A stretch of 45,100 nucleotides of DNA from Lachnospiraceae bacterium (GTDB taxonomy: Bacteria; Bacillota; Clostridia; Lachnospirales; Lachnospiraceae). A program made the position numbers and the translations under genes. Below, piece by piece: positions 1 to 8,410 of this stretch (within the stretch, counting starts at the first letter, position 1; every line of letters begins with the position of its first letter). The DNA lies in the NCBI GenBank assembly GCA_017437065.1, contig JAFSBX010000069.1, positions 1 to 45,100 on the forward strand, in the 5' to 3' direction. Under the pieces are notes generated by a model. The model saw nothing but the letters and a program-made list of their open reading frames with translations, ran no database searches and was not told the origin of the DNA.

Positions 1-47
1 CACCTCTATTATACAGGAAAGGTGATTGTGCTTTAAGCACTTATTGC

Positions 48-76
48 ACCACCCGCATAGCAGGTGGTTTATTGTT
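48..76 (+). terminator. Hairpin, probable terminator of an upstream plus-strand gene
   Basis: Inverted repeat ACCACC / GGTGGT (48-53 with 63-68) followed by a T-rich tail. No coding region lies between it and the window start, so it probably ends a gene to the left of the window. A second odd palindrome GTGCTT-T-AAGCAC lies just before it (28-40). Confidence 0.4.
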
Positions 77-144
77 TCGCGCATCTCCATTTTTCAATTT
101 AGAAAAACTCCGACGCGCTCAACAGACTAAAGTCCATAATATAA

Positions 145-177
145 AAGCTGTACAACTCAACACAGAGTCTACAGCTT
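145..177 (-). terminator. Terminator of the ABC exporter operon
   Basis: AAGCTGTA (145-152) pairs with TACAGCTT (170-177). It lies directly after the minus-strand permease stop at 190. The U-tail on the minus strand is short, so efficiency is uncertain. Confidence 0.5.
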
Positions 178-189
178 CTTTTCTCTTTA

Positions 190-990
190 TTAATTCCCGG
201 CACTTTCATACCTAGTCAACCCCTTTTTGAACAATCCATACGCAACCATCCAGAAAAGAATCGCAATCGCACATTCCGCGCCAATCGTCTTCCACACATT
301 CGCATTCACAAGGAAAAATGTAGACGGAATATACGCTACAAATGCAAACGGCAACACCGTCATTAAAATAATCTGTATGGGCTTCGAATAAATCTCTATC
401 GGGTATTTTGCAAAATCCGCCATTTCATACGCCGTTGTCAAAAAGGGCGAACTATCTTTTACCCAGAATGCAATTGCTGCAAAAAATAACTTAACAGAAG
501 TATAAATAACCGCACCCGCCAGCATAGAAACTAAAAAGAATAGCACCTTCAAAGGTGTAACCTCCACTGTTCCTTTCTGCACAGCCCGTATCACTAATAC
601 AATTCCTACCAGCAGCTCACCGAACGCATCCAACTGAACCTTTTCACACACAATCTGAAAAAATACATTCATCGGACGCAACATATACTTATCAAAAGTT
701 CCCCTTATTATCATCTGCCATGAAACCATCCAAAGATTGTCCGTAAGCAAATGGTCAAGTCCCCTGGGTATCTGCGCAAATCCATATATAAACAGCATCT
801 GTTCAAAAGACCAGTTCTGCATGGAAGGTATCTGTTCAAACACCAGATAAAGAAACGCGATTCCTGCTACCTGCGAAACTAAAAATCCGCCCAATCCGAT
901 AAAAAAATCCACTTTTGACTGCATTGTTGTCTTTATATACTGAACCGCAAAAATCCGGTACAGCCTAAGATAACGCCATAAACTTTTCAT
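190..990 (-). CDS. ABC-2 type transporter permease (DUF990-like), second subunit
   Basis: Integral membrane permease of about 266 aa with about six hydrophobic segments, resembling the ABC-2 permeases (ABC2_membrane_6/DUF990) that come in pairs with one ATPase. It would form the exporter channel with the adjacent permease and ATPase; the substrate cannot be told. I prefer the ATG at 990 because it gives the usual family N-terminus (KSLWRYLRLYRIF). A GTG at 1032, preceded by an AGGCGG-like site, would add 14 residues and remains possible. It is the last gene of a three-gene minus-strand operon, four bases after the preceding gene if GTG is used. Confidence 0.8.
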   Translation of the reverse strand: MKSLWRYLRLYRIFAVQYIKTTMQSKVDFFIGLGGFLVSQVAGIAFLYLVFEQIPSMQNWSFEQMLFIYGFAQIPRGLDHLLTDNLWMVSWQMIIRGTFDKYMLRPMNVFFQIVCEKVQLDAFGELLVGIVLVIRAVQKGTVEVTPLKVLFFLVSMLAGAVIYTSVKLFFAAIAFWVKDSSPFLTTAYEMADFAKYPIEIYSKPIQIILMTVLPFAFVAYIPSTFFLVNANVWKTIGAECAIAILFWMVAYGLFKKGLTRYESAGN

Positions 991-1035
991 TAGAATAACT
1001 ATACTCCCTTCTTCAAATTTGAGCACCGACACAAA

Positions 1036-1854
1036 TCAGCCGCCTAAAATAACAATTCTTTTCTCTACCTTTTTCCATAAAAAACTACCTAATAAAAAAA
1101 GCAGAATTGCCCAAATTAGCTGTTTTCCTAATTCCATCAAAATTTGTTCACCGGAATATTTTCCCAAATAAATCATAACCGGCACATATGTCATTGCTGT
1201 AAATGGTAAAAAGGAAAAAATCTTTTGGAATACAGCCGGAAAAAAGGAAATCGGAATCAATTTTCCCGTCAGGAAACTCAACAATGCATTTTTAATAATT
1301 GTCATTCCAAAAATATACGTTGTAACAAAAGCCAACATACCAAAACAATAATCAAAAAAAAGATACACCATAAAACTCAAAAACATACTGATGAAAAAGG
1401 CAAGTATCCTAATTGGACTTGTAACGCTCATTCCAAGCTTTATCACCTTATAAGCCTCCAGTCCAATCCATATAAACAAGGATGGCACTACCAATTTGTA
1501 TACCATAATTCCGAACGCTCTGAATATCAGACTCATCCGGTAATTAATCGGCTTAATCAGATTCATCGCTACATTTCCATCAACAACATCTCTGCCAATA
1601 TCCGATGAAATATTTATCATAATAATATCGGATAACGTGTATGACATAAACACATACAGCATCATTTCATTTCTTGTAAAACCACCAAGTATTTCAGACG
1701 ATGAACTGGCATAAATTGCCATCCAGAGATAATAATAAATAAACATTCCAAAAAACTTTCGCAACATGTACAAATAAAAGCTGCCTTTGTATGCAAAATT
1801 TGATTTTATCTGATTCGATGCAAAGGGCCAGTAAATTTTTAAACTTTTTATCAT
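1036..1854 (-). CDS. ABC-2 type transporter permease (DUF990-like), first subunit
   Basis: A 272-residue polytopic membrane protein, homologous in layout to the downstream permease: an N-terminal amphipathic start (IKSLKIYWPFASNQIKSNFAYK), then about six hydrophobic helices. The motif region SSDIGRDVVDGNVAMNLIKP resembles the cytoplasmic loop seen in this permease family. Its ATG overlaps the ATPase stop codon by one base (TAATG), so the two are translationally coupled. Together they make a heterodimeric exporter; substrate unknown. Confidence 0.82.
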   Translation of the reverse strand: MIKSLKIYWPFASNQIKSNFAYKGSFYLYMLRKFFGMFIYYYLWMAIYASSSSEILGGFTRNEMMLYVFMSYTLSDIIMINISSDIGRDVVDGNVAMNLIKPINYRMSLIFRAFGIMVYKLVVPSLFIWIGLEAYKVIKLGMSVTSPIRILAFFISMFLSFMVYLFFDYCFGMLAFVTTYIFGMTIIKNALLSFLTGKLIPISFFPAVFQKIFSFLPFTAMTYVPVMIYLGKYSGEQILMELGKQLIWAILLFLLGSFLWKKVEKRIVILGG

Positions 1855-2867
1855 TACACTGCCTCCGCTCCGTTCTGATAGATCCTCTTTACGATATCTG
1901 TCAGCTCTGTCTCCTTAATCTGCACATCGGTTACTTCCATATTTGCCATGATTTTTCCAATCACTTCCGCTACTGTAAAATCATCCTTATTGAAACTCAC
2001 AGATAATTTTTTCTTATTAATTTCACATTCCAGCTTTTCGCTCAGCACATGGATAGCCTGAACTTTATCCTGATTCGGTACTTCCTTCATTTCAAAATGA
2101 ATACTACAACTGCCACCATAGCTTCTTTTCAAATCCAACAAGTTTCCGTCATAAATCTTTTTCCCGGCATCAATAATGATAATCCGGTTACACAACTCCT
2201 CAATATCAACCAAATCATGTGTCGTTAGGATGACTGTTGTATTATATTTTTCATTAATTTCCCGAATTGCCTGACGGATTCTGTCCTTTACCACAATATC
2301 CAGTCCAATCGTCGGCTCATCTAAATACAGTACTCTCGGATTATGTAACAGTGCTGCTGCCAAATCTGCTCTCATACGCTGCCCTAAAGACAAAGTTCTA
2401 ACCGAACTGTGAATGAAATTTTCCAGCTCCAGCACCTCATAAAAAAAGTTCATCCGCTCTTTGAAGTCCTCATCGCTTACCTCGTAAATTTCTTTTAAAA
2501 CCGTATAGGTTTCACTAAGCGGTAAATCCCACCAAAGCTGTGTTCTCTGTCCAAATACCACTCCGATATTCTTTGCATTTATTTTTCGATTTTTATATGG
2601 CTCAATTCCGTTTACCAGACATGTACCGCTGGTTGGTGTCAAAATGCCTGACATCATTTTGATAGTCGTAGATTTTCCGGCTCCGTTGCTACCAATGTAA
2701 CCTACCATTTCCCCTTCCTTTATTGAAAAAGAAACGTCATCCACTGCAACCTTCGTTTCCGTTTCTTTGGTAAACAGCCCTTTTACAGCACCCTTAAAGC
2801 CAGGATAGTGCTTAGTTGATACAAATTCCTTGCGGATATTTTTCAGTTCTATTACACTCTGATTCAT
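1854..2867 (-). CDS. ABC transporter ATP-binding protein
   Basis: Cytoplasmic ATPase of 337 aa that energises the two downstream ABC-2 permeases. Visible motifs: Walker A GSNGAGKST (59-67), signature LSLGQRMR (159-166), Walker B VLYLDEP (179-185) and the switch histidine in ILTTHD. An insertion before Walker A (VSTKHYPGFKGAVKGLFTKE) is typical of the ATPases paired with DUF990 permeases. First gene of the operon: promoter at 2898-2926 and an AAGGGGG ribosome binding site. Family assignment is firm; the exported compound is unknown. Confidence 0.9.
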   Translation of the reverse strand: MNQSVIELKNIRKEFVSTKHYPGFKGAVKGLFTKETETKVAVDDVSFSIKEGEMVGYIGSNGAGKSTTIKMMSGILTPTSGTCLVNGIEPYKNRKINAKNIGVVFGQRTQLWWDLPLSETYTVLKEIYEVSDEDFKERMNFFYEVLELENFIHSSVRTLSLGQRMRADLAAALLHNPRVLYLDEPTIGLDIVVKDRIRQAIREINEKYNTTVILTTHDLVDIEELCNRIIIIDAGKKIYDGNLLDLKRSYGGSCSIHFEMKEVPNQDKVQAIHVLSEKLECEINKKKLSVSFNKDDFTVAEVIGKIMANMEVTDVQIKETELTDIVKRIYQNGAEAV

Positions 2868-2897
2868 GCGTTTTTATCCCCCTTGTTAATGTTTTCT

Positions 2898-2926
2898 ATT
2901 GTATCACACCATACTATCTTGCGCAA
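2898..2926 (-). promoter_or_regulatory. Sigma-A-type promoter of the ABC exporter operon
   Basis: On the minus strand: -35 TTGCGC (2921-2926), 17-bp spacer, -10 TACAAT (2898-2903), with an extended TGA just before the -10. Confidence 0.6.
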
Positions 2927-3053
2927 ATTTATGTGCTATCGACCTATCTTTGCTATGGAGTAAAGATAACCTGATACCTTGTGTCATATTCATTACTTTA
3001 TGCATTGTGAAACAAAAAGCATTTCAATCAGTTCGCCTGATCCATTCATAATG

Positions 3054-3062
3054 TGTTATACT
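3054..3062 (+). promoter_or_regulatory. Extended -10 promoter upstream of the CD3324-type gene
   Basis: TG-T-TATACT on the plus strand, with no clear -35 box. A transcript from here would include the small ORF at 3108 and the hairpin at 3159. Confidence 0.45.
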
Positions 3063-3107
3063 TTATTATGTGATTCCACAATTTGAATTTGGAAGGAGTG
3101 ATGCTGT

Positions 3108-3173
3108 ATGAGACGAAAAATGCGAGCATTATATCAAAATGGAGATAAGAACTCTTTTGCCCATGCAGAATAG
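3108..3173 (+). CDS. Possible 21-aa leader peptide
   Basis: Short ORF, MRRKMRALYQNGDKNSFAHA plus E, preceded by GGAAGGAG about 9 bases upstream of ATG. Its last codons and stop lie inside the left arm of the hairpin at 3159-3198, and the CD3324-type gene starts 92 bases after it. Very basic N-terminus. The position suggests a leader ORF that could couple translation to folding of the hairpin, but nothing shows that it is translated. Confidence 0.3.
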   Translation: MRRKMRALYQNGDKNSFAHAE

Positions 3174-3198
3174 CAGACATATAGAACTCTGTATGGGC
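3159..3198 (+). promoter_or_regulatory. Leader hairpin between small ORF and CD3324-type gene
   Basis: GCCCATGCAGA (3159-3169) pairs with TCTGTATGGGC (3188-3198): 11 pairs including one G-U, 18-nt loop. No U-run follows, so this is not a simple terminator. It overlaps the stop codon of the 21-codon ORF. Confidence 0.45.
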
Positions 3199-3265
3199 TA
3201 ATAACACTATATGTTCTGCTGTTTCTGCACTTTATTTATTCAAAGATAAATAAGGAGCGGTAAGA

Positions 3266-3523
3266 ATGAAATATATAAATGCAGCAGAAATATTGCCGGA
3301 AAAATTATTAAAGGAGCTTCAAACGTACATTGATGGAGATGTGCTGTACATTCCTAAGGCTTCAACGAAAAAGGAATGGGGTGCTGCCAGCGGTTCGCGC
3401 ATATTTTATCAAGAGCACAACCGGGAAATTAAAAGACTTTACAAAGAAGGCTGTTCCATAGATGCATTATCGAAGCAGTATGGTCTGGCATATAGTACTA
3501 TTAAAAAAATTGTATATGGATAA
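3266..3523 (+). CDS. CD3324 family HTH protein
   Basis: 85-aa protein matching the CD3324 family of small Clostridia DNA-binding proteins (Mor-like HTH). The N-terminal half (INAAEILPEKLLKELQTYIDG, then LYIPK) is the conserved family opening. The C-terminal half has a helix-turn-helix, IKRLYKEGCSIDALSKQYGL followed by AYSTIKKIVYG. Start chosen at ATG 3266 after AAGGAGCGG. Probably a transcription regulator; target unknown. Stands alone between a possible leader and a good terminator. Confidence 0.85.
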   Translation: MKYINAAEILPEKLLKELQTYIDGDVLYIPKASTKKEWGAASGSRIFYQEHNREIKRLYKEGCSIDALSKQYGLAYSTIKKIVYG

Positions 3524-3529
3524 GTGTAG

Positions 3530-3561
3530 GACGCTTGCCTAAAAAACGGCAGGCGTCTTTT
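3530..3561 (+). terminator. Rho-independent terminator after the CD3324-type gene
   Basis: GACGCTTGCC (3530-3539) pairs with GGCAGGCGTC (3548-3557), one G-U pair, followed by TTTT. Confidence 0.8.
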
Positions 3562-3658
3562 GTGGTAACATTAATTATAATTGTTCTCGCTACTTGTGTG
3601 AGTACTTTATTTTTCTATACAATGGTATAAGTAATCTTTATGGAAGGAGCATGAGCAA

Positions 3659-4540
3659 ATGAAAAACATTACAACAAGACAATTTAGTGTATTGGCAGAT
3701 TGTGGAAAAATATATCAGTTTATGTTGGATATTTATGAAAGGGATTGGAAGAATGGTGTACCGGCACCTTTTTTTGAATATGCTTTTTCATCATTTGCAT
3801 ATTGGATGGATATAACATATTCTTATAAAAATCGTATTTGGGAGGATCATGGTGAAATAGTTGCATTTTGCTTTTATGAAGCGCCTGTAACAGATATTTA
3901 TTTCAGTTTGAAGCCCGGATATGAGGAATTGGCGCCAGCAATGATATCATATGCAGATGAGCATATGTCAATTAAAGGCGAAAACATACAACTGATTCTT
4001 TTCGGAGGACAAGATGCATTGATGAAAGCAGCAATGGAGAAGGGATATTATCAAGCTTCTGAGACAATTGATATGCAATTTGATTTTGAAGAGATGTTAA
4101 ATTATCCATTGCCGGAAGGATTTCACTTTGTGAAGCCGGAGGAATATGATATAGACAAGGTAAGTAAATGCTGTTGGAAAGGATTTGATCATGAGCAAAA
4201 CGAAGGACCTTGGGAGCATCAGTATGAGCAGTCTAATTATTTATTGAAGGTCGCCCCACACGCAACATGGGAACATGCAGTTATAATTGCTGATGAAAAA
4301 GGCGAGTATGCCTGTTATGCAGGAATGTGGTGGACACCGGAAAATAAATTGGCCTATATGGAACCGCTTTGCACAATCCCGGAATATCGAAACATGGGGT
4401 TAGCATCAGCCGCTTTGTCAGAGCTTTATCGCAGAATGAAGAAATTAGGTGCAACCCATATGACTGGTGGTATGAATGAGTTTTATAAGAAAATTGGTTA
4501 CAGACAGGCAGTGAAATGGACATATTGGCAGAAAAATTAG
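3659..4540 (+). CDS. GNAT family N-acetyltransferase, two-domain
   Basis: 293-aa cytoplasmic acetyltransferase. The C-terminal GNAT domain (about 200-290) carries the acetyl-CoA loop CTIPEYRNMGLASAALSEL and ends with a typical EFYKKIGYRQ motif. The N-terminal about 190 residues form a second, degenerate GNAT-like half (EHGEIVAFCFYEAP-like strand region). Ribosome binding site GGAAGGAG, 8 bases before ATG. Substrate unknown; monocistronic as far as can be seen. It ends with a TAG stop, showing that TAG terminates normally in this genome. Confidence 0.8.
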   Translation: MKNITTRQFSVLADCGKIYQFMLDIYERDWKNGVPAPFFEYAFSSFAYWMDITYSYKNRIWEDHGEIVAFCFYEAPVTDIYFSLKPGYEELAPAMISYADEHMSIKGENIQLILFGGQDALMKAAMEKGYYQASETIDMQFDFEEMLNYPLPEGFHFVKPEEYDIDKVSKCCWKGFDHEQNEGPWEHQYEQSNYLLKVAPHATWEHAVIIADEKGEYACYAGMWWTPENKLAYMEPLCTIPEYRNMGLASAALSELYRRMKKLGATHMTGGMNEFYKKIGYRQAVKWTYWQKN

Positions 4541-4747
4541 GTGAACATTCATGATAAATTCCTTTTTGACCAGCCATGAGTCTTTGGTTGATTTCATCTT
4601 GATGTCAAAGTAGAATAGTTATCACAATTCGTCCGGTCAGAGGTGTATATAAATTATGTTATTTCATGAAAAGTATAAAATCAAAAAAAGAATATGTATA
4701 ATTCACGATTTTATAGTTCTAAAGCAATATGATTTTTATGATGATAA

Positions 4748-5129
4748 TTCAAAATATACAAGAAAACCTTTGGTCAGGAATTAAGAGCCCGATTTGGCGA
4801 TGATGAAATAATTGCTTCGAAATGAAAAGGTTATGAATTTAAGTGCATTAGAGTGGAACAATCTCATGGAACTGGAGAAAATAATCTTAAAGCTGTTAAA
4901 AGAAGCATTTTCCGCAGGCGACCCTCAAAGCGATATTGCGATGAGGGCTTGCGAATTACATAAGGAATGGCTTTGCCTTCAACGGAAAGAAGGAACCTAT
5001 ACGAAAGAGGCTCATCTGGCATTAACAGAAGGATACGTCGCTGATAAACGCTTTACAGCCTACTATGACAAGCTTGGACCCGGCTGTACTGAATTTTTCA
5101 GGGATGCTATCAAAAATTATGTCGGTTAA
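4748..5129 (+). pseudogene. Remnant of a TipAS-domain (MerR/TipA-type) regulator, frameshifted
   Basis: The C-terminal part is a TipAS drug-binding domain: ACELHKEWLCL, TKEAHLALTEGYVADKRFTA and YYDKLGPGCTEFFRDAI. Upstream, in another frame, FKIYKKTFGQELRARFGDD and EIIAS continue the family sequence and stop at TGA 4826; removing one A near 4822 would join the frames (EIIAS-NEKVMNLS). No MerR HTH or dimerisation helix is recognisable further upstream, so the N-terminal half is lost. A TTG at 4812 or ATG at 4833 could still make a free TipAS domain. Its end overlaps the convergent GNAT gene by 20 bases. Confidence 0.75.
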
Positions 5130-5682
5130 TTACCCAGTAATCCCCATAAATTGTACCATCAGATCCCACTATTTTTTCCTCGGATTTCACATAACCTGCC
5201 CTTTTTAATGCCGCAATTCTCTCAACTGCATATATTCTCGCTTTTGTGGCAATCATTGTGCAATCAAATAATTCGTATGTCGGTTTTGTAATGAATGTCA
5301 ACAGATTAAAAATAACATCTTCCCGCTCATAATCGCTCCTGACATCCAGACGCAATAAGCCGCAATTGTTGAAATAATCGTCTGCTTTTCTGTTAAATAA
5401 TTCTATTGTACCTATCGCCTCATTGCTCTCCTTGTCAATAATGGAAAAGCGGACAAATCCTTTTCCTTCATACTCCAAGTGCCAGGCTTCAATTACCTGC
5501 TTCATAATTTCTTCTGTCGGATAGTAGAAATTGTCACCATGACAGTTGTCGCTGTTGCAAAATGGCAAGGTATTTTTATCACTGTATACCTTTACCAGCT
5601 CTTTTGCATCTGTCACCTGCGCTCTTCTAATCAGGAATTTATCATTCTCTAAAATTGGGCATTCTTCATATATGTTTTTCAT
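5110..5682 (-). CDS. GNAT family N-acetyltransferase
   Basis: 190 aa, RimJ/RimL-like GNAT: an N-terminal FLIRRAQVTDAKELVKVYSD strand-helix and a central strand NEAIGTIELFN. The acetyl-CoA loop is weak (LDVRSDYEREDVIFNLL rather than a clear RxxGxG/A), but the C-terminus RIAALKRAGYVKSEE and GTIYGDYWVINR is typical. Monocistronic, minus strand, convergent with the broken TipAS gene, whose last 20 bases it overlaps. Substrate unknown. Confidence 0.75.
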   Translation of the reverse strand: MKNIYEECPILENDKFLIRRAQVTDAKELVKVYSDKNTLPFCNSDNCHGDNFYYPTEEIMKQVIEAWHLEYEGKGFVRFSIIDKESNEAIGTIELFNRKADDYFNNCGLLRLDVRSDYEREDVIFNLLTFITKPTYELFDCTMIATKARIYAVERIAALKRAGYVKSEEKIVGSDGTIYGDYWVINRHNF

Positions 5683-5799
5683 TTTATCTCATTTTCCTTT
5701 CTCAAATATTGTATATTTACCTGTAGTATAAATTTTCACAGAATACATTGTTCCGTAAAAGCTCTCCACACTTTAAACATCATTGTGCTGAATATTCTC

Positions 5800-6702
5800 T
5801 TAATACGAATGAATAATATCCATACACTGTTCAATAATTTTGTCTCGTATAAATTGTGGCGATGTAACCTTCGCATCTTTTCCAAACGATAAAACAGCGC
5901 CATACCAGAAGGTTTCATTTTCGGGAACTGTAAATTCAAACTCAAAGTCCCCATTTTCGAATGTATCAACAATTTTTCCATTCAGATATTCCCGACATTT
6001 GGACTTAAGGTACTTTCTGCATCTTAATCTGATTGTCACACATTCCGCTTCACTTTCTTTTGGAAAAGAAATATTCGTGCTGTCATGCTCCCTCTTGTTC
6101 TTTTTATCTGTAATCTCAAGCTGTTCCATTCTGGAAAGCTTAAACATACAGTAATCTTCATATTTCTCATAGTAACCAATCAAATACCAGTTGTACCATT
6201 TGTAAACTACCTTTACCGGTTCTGCTTCTCTGTATTTTGTTTCATTATTGCTATTTGTATATTCAAATCCGACAATTTGCTTGTCCGATATGGCTTTTTC
6301 CAAAATGCGAATCCTATCATTTAAGTCTTGATTTTCATGGACTACGCTTAAATCAATTGCAACTGCCGTATCTCCCGAGTCTGCAAATGAGTTCATTTTT
6401 TCAATGATTTGTTCTATCCTTTTGTCTTCATAAGCAGAAGAAAATCCCTTTAAAGCAATTATTATGGCACTGTATTCTTTATCCTTTAACAATTGTTTTT
6501 CCATGACATATGTGCTTAGAATTTCATAACCACCATTTATACCCACACTGGAAACAATCGGTATTCCTGCCTGCCCTAACGTATCCATGTCCCGCACTAT
6601 CGTTCTTACAGATACCTCGAACAATTGAGATAATTTCTGTGCGGATGTTTTTCCGTGGTTCAGAAGATAAATTGTAATGGCTAATAGACGGTCTATTTTC
6701 AT
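5800..6702 (-). CDS. WYL-domain (YafY-type) transcriptional regulator
   Basis: 300-aa regulator. N-terminal HTH_11-type winged helix (DRLLAITIYLLNHGKTSAQ, LSQLFEVSVRTIVRDMDTL), central WYL domain (about 135-215: WYNWYLIGYYEKYEDYCMFKL followed by SRMEQLEI), C-terminal WCX-like extension. WYL proteins bind nucleic-acid-type or other ligands and mostly repress. Start at ATG 6702 after TGAGGAG. A perfect 12-bp inverted repeat in its promoter region suggests autoregulation. A possible partner gene is not adjacent. Confidence 0.85.
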   Translation of the reverse strand: MKIDRLLAITIYLLNHGKTSAQKLSQLFEVSVRTIVRDMDTLGQAGIPIVSSVGINGGYEILSTYVMEKQLLKDKEYSAIIIALKGFSSAYEDKRIEQIIEKMNSFADSGDTAVAIDLSVVHENQDLNDRIRILEKAISDKQIVGFEYTNSNNETKYREAEPVKVVYKWYNWYLIGYYEKYEDYCMFKLSRMEQLEITDKKNKREHDSTNISFPKESEAECVTIRLRCRKYLKSKCREYLNGKIVDTFENGDFEFEFTVPENETFWYGAVLSFGKDAKVTSPQFIRDKIIEQCMDIIHSY

Positions 6703-6736
6703 AAGCGCTCCTCAAGACTTCTATATAATAACAAAC

Positions 6737-6764
6737 AAACTATGACATCATTATGTCATAGTTT
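6737..6764. promoter_or_regulatory. Perfect palindrome, putative operator of the WYL regulator
   Basis: AAACTATGACAT (6737-6748), 4-bp spacer, ATGTCATAGTTT (6753-6764). It lies 35 bp upstream of the WYL regulator start, where the -35 region of its promoter would be (a TATTAT-like -10 follows). Length and symmetry fit a dimeric regulator site. Confidence 0.6.
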
Positions 6765-6796
6765 ATCATAAAATTAAAGTATATTATTCACTCTCT

Positions 6797-6836
6797 AAAA
6801 AGGCATCCAGTACCTCCTACCTTAATACTAAATGCC
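6797..6836 (-). terminator. Terminator after the XRE regulator gene
   Basis: On the minus strand GGCAT-TT-AGTA pairs with TACT-GG-ATGCC (two-base internal loop) followed by TTTTTAG. It lies just past the XRE gene stop at 6845. Confidence 0.6.
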
Positions 6837-6844
6837 TCCCAGCC

Positions 6845-7882
6845 CTATTTCTTTTTCACCAACTCCTGCCACCTTTTATCTTCCATAAGAAATCCACACG
6901 TTTCCTCGTCCTTAAAACACTTAAACAAATTCCTCTTTAACTCCTCCACAAATTCCTGACTGGTTTCTTTGAAACCCATATGTTCGTATAGACGAGACTT
7001 TCTAAAATCGCCTATCTTTTCCACACTTACAAGCATTCTTTTCATTATTTCTATTGCGGTATCCACATCCTTTTCCATAATTGCCAACTCCAGCTGACAG
7101 GAAACCTCATGATACTCGCCCATCTCAAACAGCTTTGCCATTTCTTGTTGCTTATCCACAATCTCATGCACTTTCTGCATATCATTATCCTGCATTGCCA
7201 ATGCATAAATGCCATTAAACACAATACTTAGCATCTGATAGCCCGAAAATAACAGTTCTTCGTATGCTTTATATGCCTCATTCTCTCGATTTGTCTTACT
7301 ATAAATATATGCCTGTTTGCGTTTCCTTTCCGGATTCTGTTCTGAAAAATACACCAGATATTCTTCTGCCTTTTCATACTGTTCCTGTCTTGTATAAAGA
7401 CCAAACAACGAATCCGCAGCACTGGTTCGAATCATCTCATCTTCACTACTTAAAGCACGCACATAGCATTCCTTAATATAACTGTCATATTTCTCCGTCT
7501 CCGAAATCTCTTTTGTCATCCGCCACGCATCCAATATTACTGCCATCTGCCAAATCAAACGATGACAATTAGGGTACATTTCAATCTTTTCTTTTACCCA
7601 ATGGAATACTTCCTCATATGGTTCATTTTTCAATTTAGCATCCACTTCCAGGACAAAGTTTTCTATTTCCTCCGCTGTCAATTCCTCCCGAAAAGACAGT
7701 AATGTATCAAGTGTAATATCTAACAGTCTGGCGATTGGTGAAAGCAACATAATGTCCGGCAAAGAATTTCCATTCTCCCATTTATTCACTGCCGGGGCTG
7801 TTACTCCAAGACGATTCGCCATTTCCTCCTGCGTCATATTTTTTTGTTTTCTATATTTTCGTATTACTTCACCTATCTGCAT
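6845..7882 (-). CDS. XRE family regulator with C-terminal helical-repeat domain
   Basis: 345-aa cytoplasmic regulator. Residues 1-60 are a Cro/CI HTH (QIGEVIRKYRKQKNMTQEEM, GVTAPAVNKWENGNSLPDI). The rest is all-helical with TPR-like character (SLFGLYTRQEQYEKAEEYLV, AYKAYEELL), the layout common in Clostridia regulators of unknown targets. Start set at ATG 7882, where AGGGAGG stands 8 bases upstream; an in-frame ATG at 7930 has no ribosome binding site and would put the promoter inside the gene. Own promoter and own terminator. Confidence 0.85.
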   Translation of the reverse strand: MQIGEVIRKYRKQKNMTQEEMANRLGVTAPAVNKWENGNSLPDIMLLSPIARLLDITLDTLLSFREELTAEEIENFVLEVDAKLKNEPYEEVFHWVKEKIEMYPNCHRLIWQMAVILDAWRMTKEISETEKYDSYIKECYVRALSSEDEMIRTSAADSLFGLYTRQEQYEKAEEYLVYFSEQNPERKRKQAYIYSKTNRENEAYKAYEELLFSGYQMLSIVFNGIYALAMQDNDMQKVHEIVDKQQEMAKLFEMGEYHEVSCQLELAIMEKDVDTAIEIMKRMLVSVEKIGDFRKSRLYEHMGFKETSQEFVEELKRNLFKCFKDEETCGFLMEDKRWQELVKKK

Positions 7883-7929
7883 AAACAGAACCTCCCTTGA
7901 CTTGATATGCATCGGCCTTTGCAATTTCA

Positions 7930-7958
7930 ATCATAGCAAACAATGGTATGTTCCACAA
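7930..7958 (-). promoter_or_regulatory. Promoter of the XRE regulator gene
   Basis: Minus strand: -35 TTGTGG (7953-7958), 17-bp spacer, -10 TATGAT (7930-7935) with extended TGC. An ATTGAA...TTCAAT inverted repeat straddles the region just upstream (7957-7985) and may be an operator. Confidence 0.6.
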
Positions 7959-8020
7959 TTGAATGGTTGTTAATTATCGTTCAATAAATTTAACTATGAC
8001 TCATCTTGCATTATACATGT

Positions 8021-8410
8021 TTATTTTCCAATGATATCTTGTGGCGTTTTATCTTTGTATTCCCCAAACTGACATCCACACACATAGCACCATTTACTCT
8101 TATCCTTTAAATTCCGACTGCCACACGCACCACATTCATATCCATTTCCCTGAATCTGAATTTTTACATTCTTATGTGACAAATAATATTGATCTATCTT
8201 TTTATCCTGCCGAAATTCAATTGCTAAATGAACAAAAAAGAAGCTTATAATTATAACGCCAATCAAAAACACAATTTTTGCAACAGTACTCAAAATTTCA
8301 TTATTCAAAATCTGATTTATTCCCATAATGCCTGCCGGAAAAACACTCAGAAATAACCCACCCACTAACAATACTTTTCCACCATAATGAATCGAATTAA
8401 TTTTTTTCAT
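8021..8410 (-). CDS. Two-helix membrane protein with cytosolic zinc ribbon
   Basis: 129 aa. Two transmembrane helices (about 12-34 and 43-65), then a charged linker and a C-terminal zinc ribbon with CGAC and CYVC knuckles (about residues 94-110). Function not recognised. Its ATG overlaps the end of the condensation-domain gene by 14 bases, so it is translationally coupled to it and is the last gene of the TetR-led operon. The ribbon suggests binding to a protein or nucleic acid at the membrane. Confidence 0.7.
   Translation of the reverse strand: MKKINSIHYGGKVLLVGGLFLSVFPAGIMGINQILNNEILSTVAKIVFLIGVIIISFFFVHLAIEFRQDKKIDQYYLSHKNVKIQIQGNGYECGACGSRNLKDKSKWCYVCGCQFGEYKDKTPQDIIGK

Noticed and set aside
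1225-1608. Plus-strand ORF of 127 codons inside the permease gene
   Set aside because: Antisense shadow of the permease, rich in Lys/Asn/His/Gln with no start signal.
5736-5981. Minus-strand 81-codon ORF overlapping the WYL regulator end
   Set aside because: Lies in another frame over the WCX part of the WYL protein, without coding character of its own.
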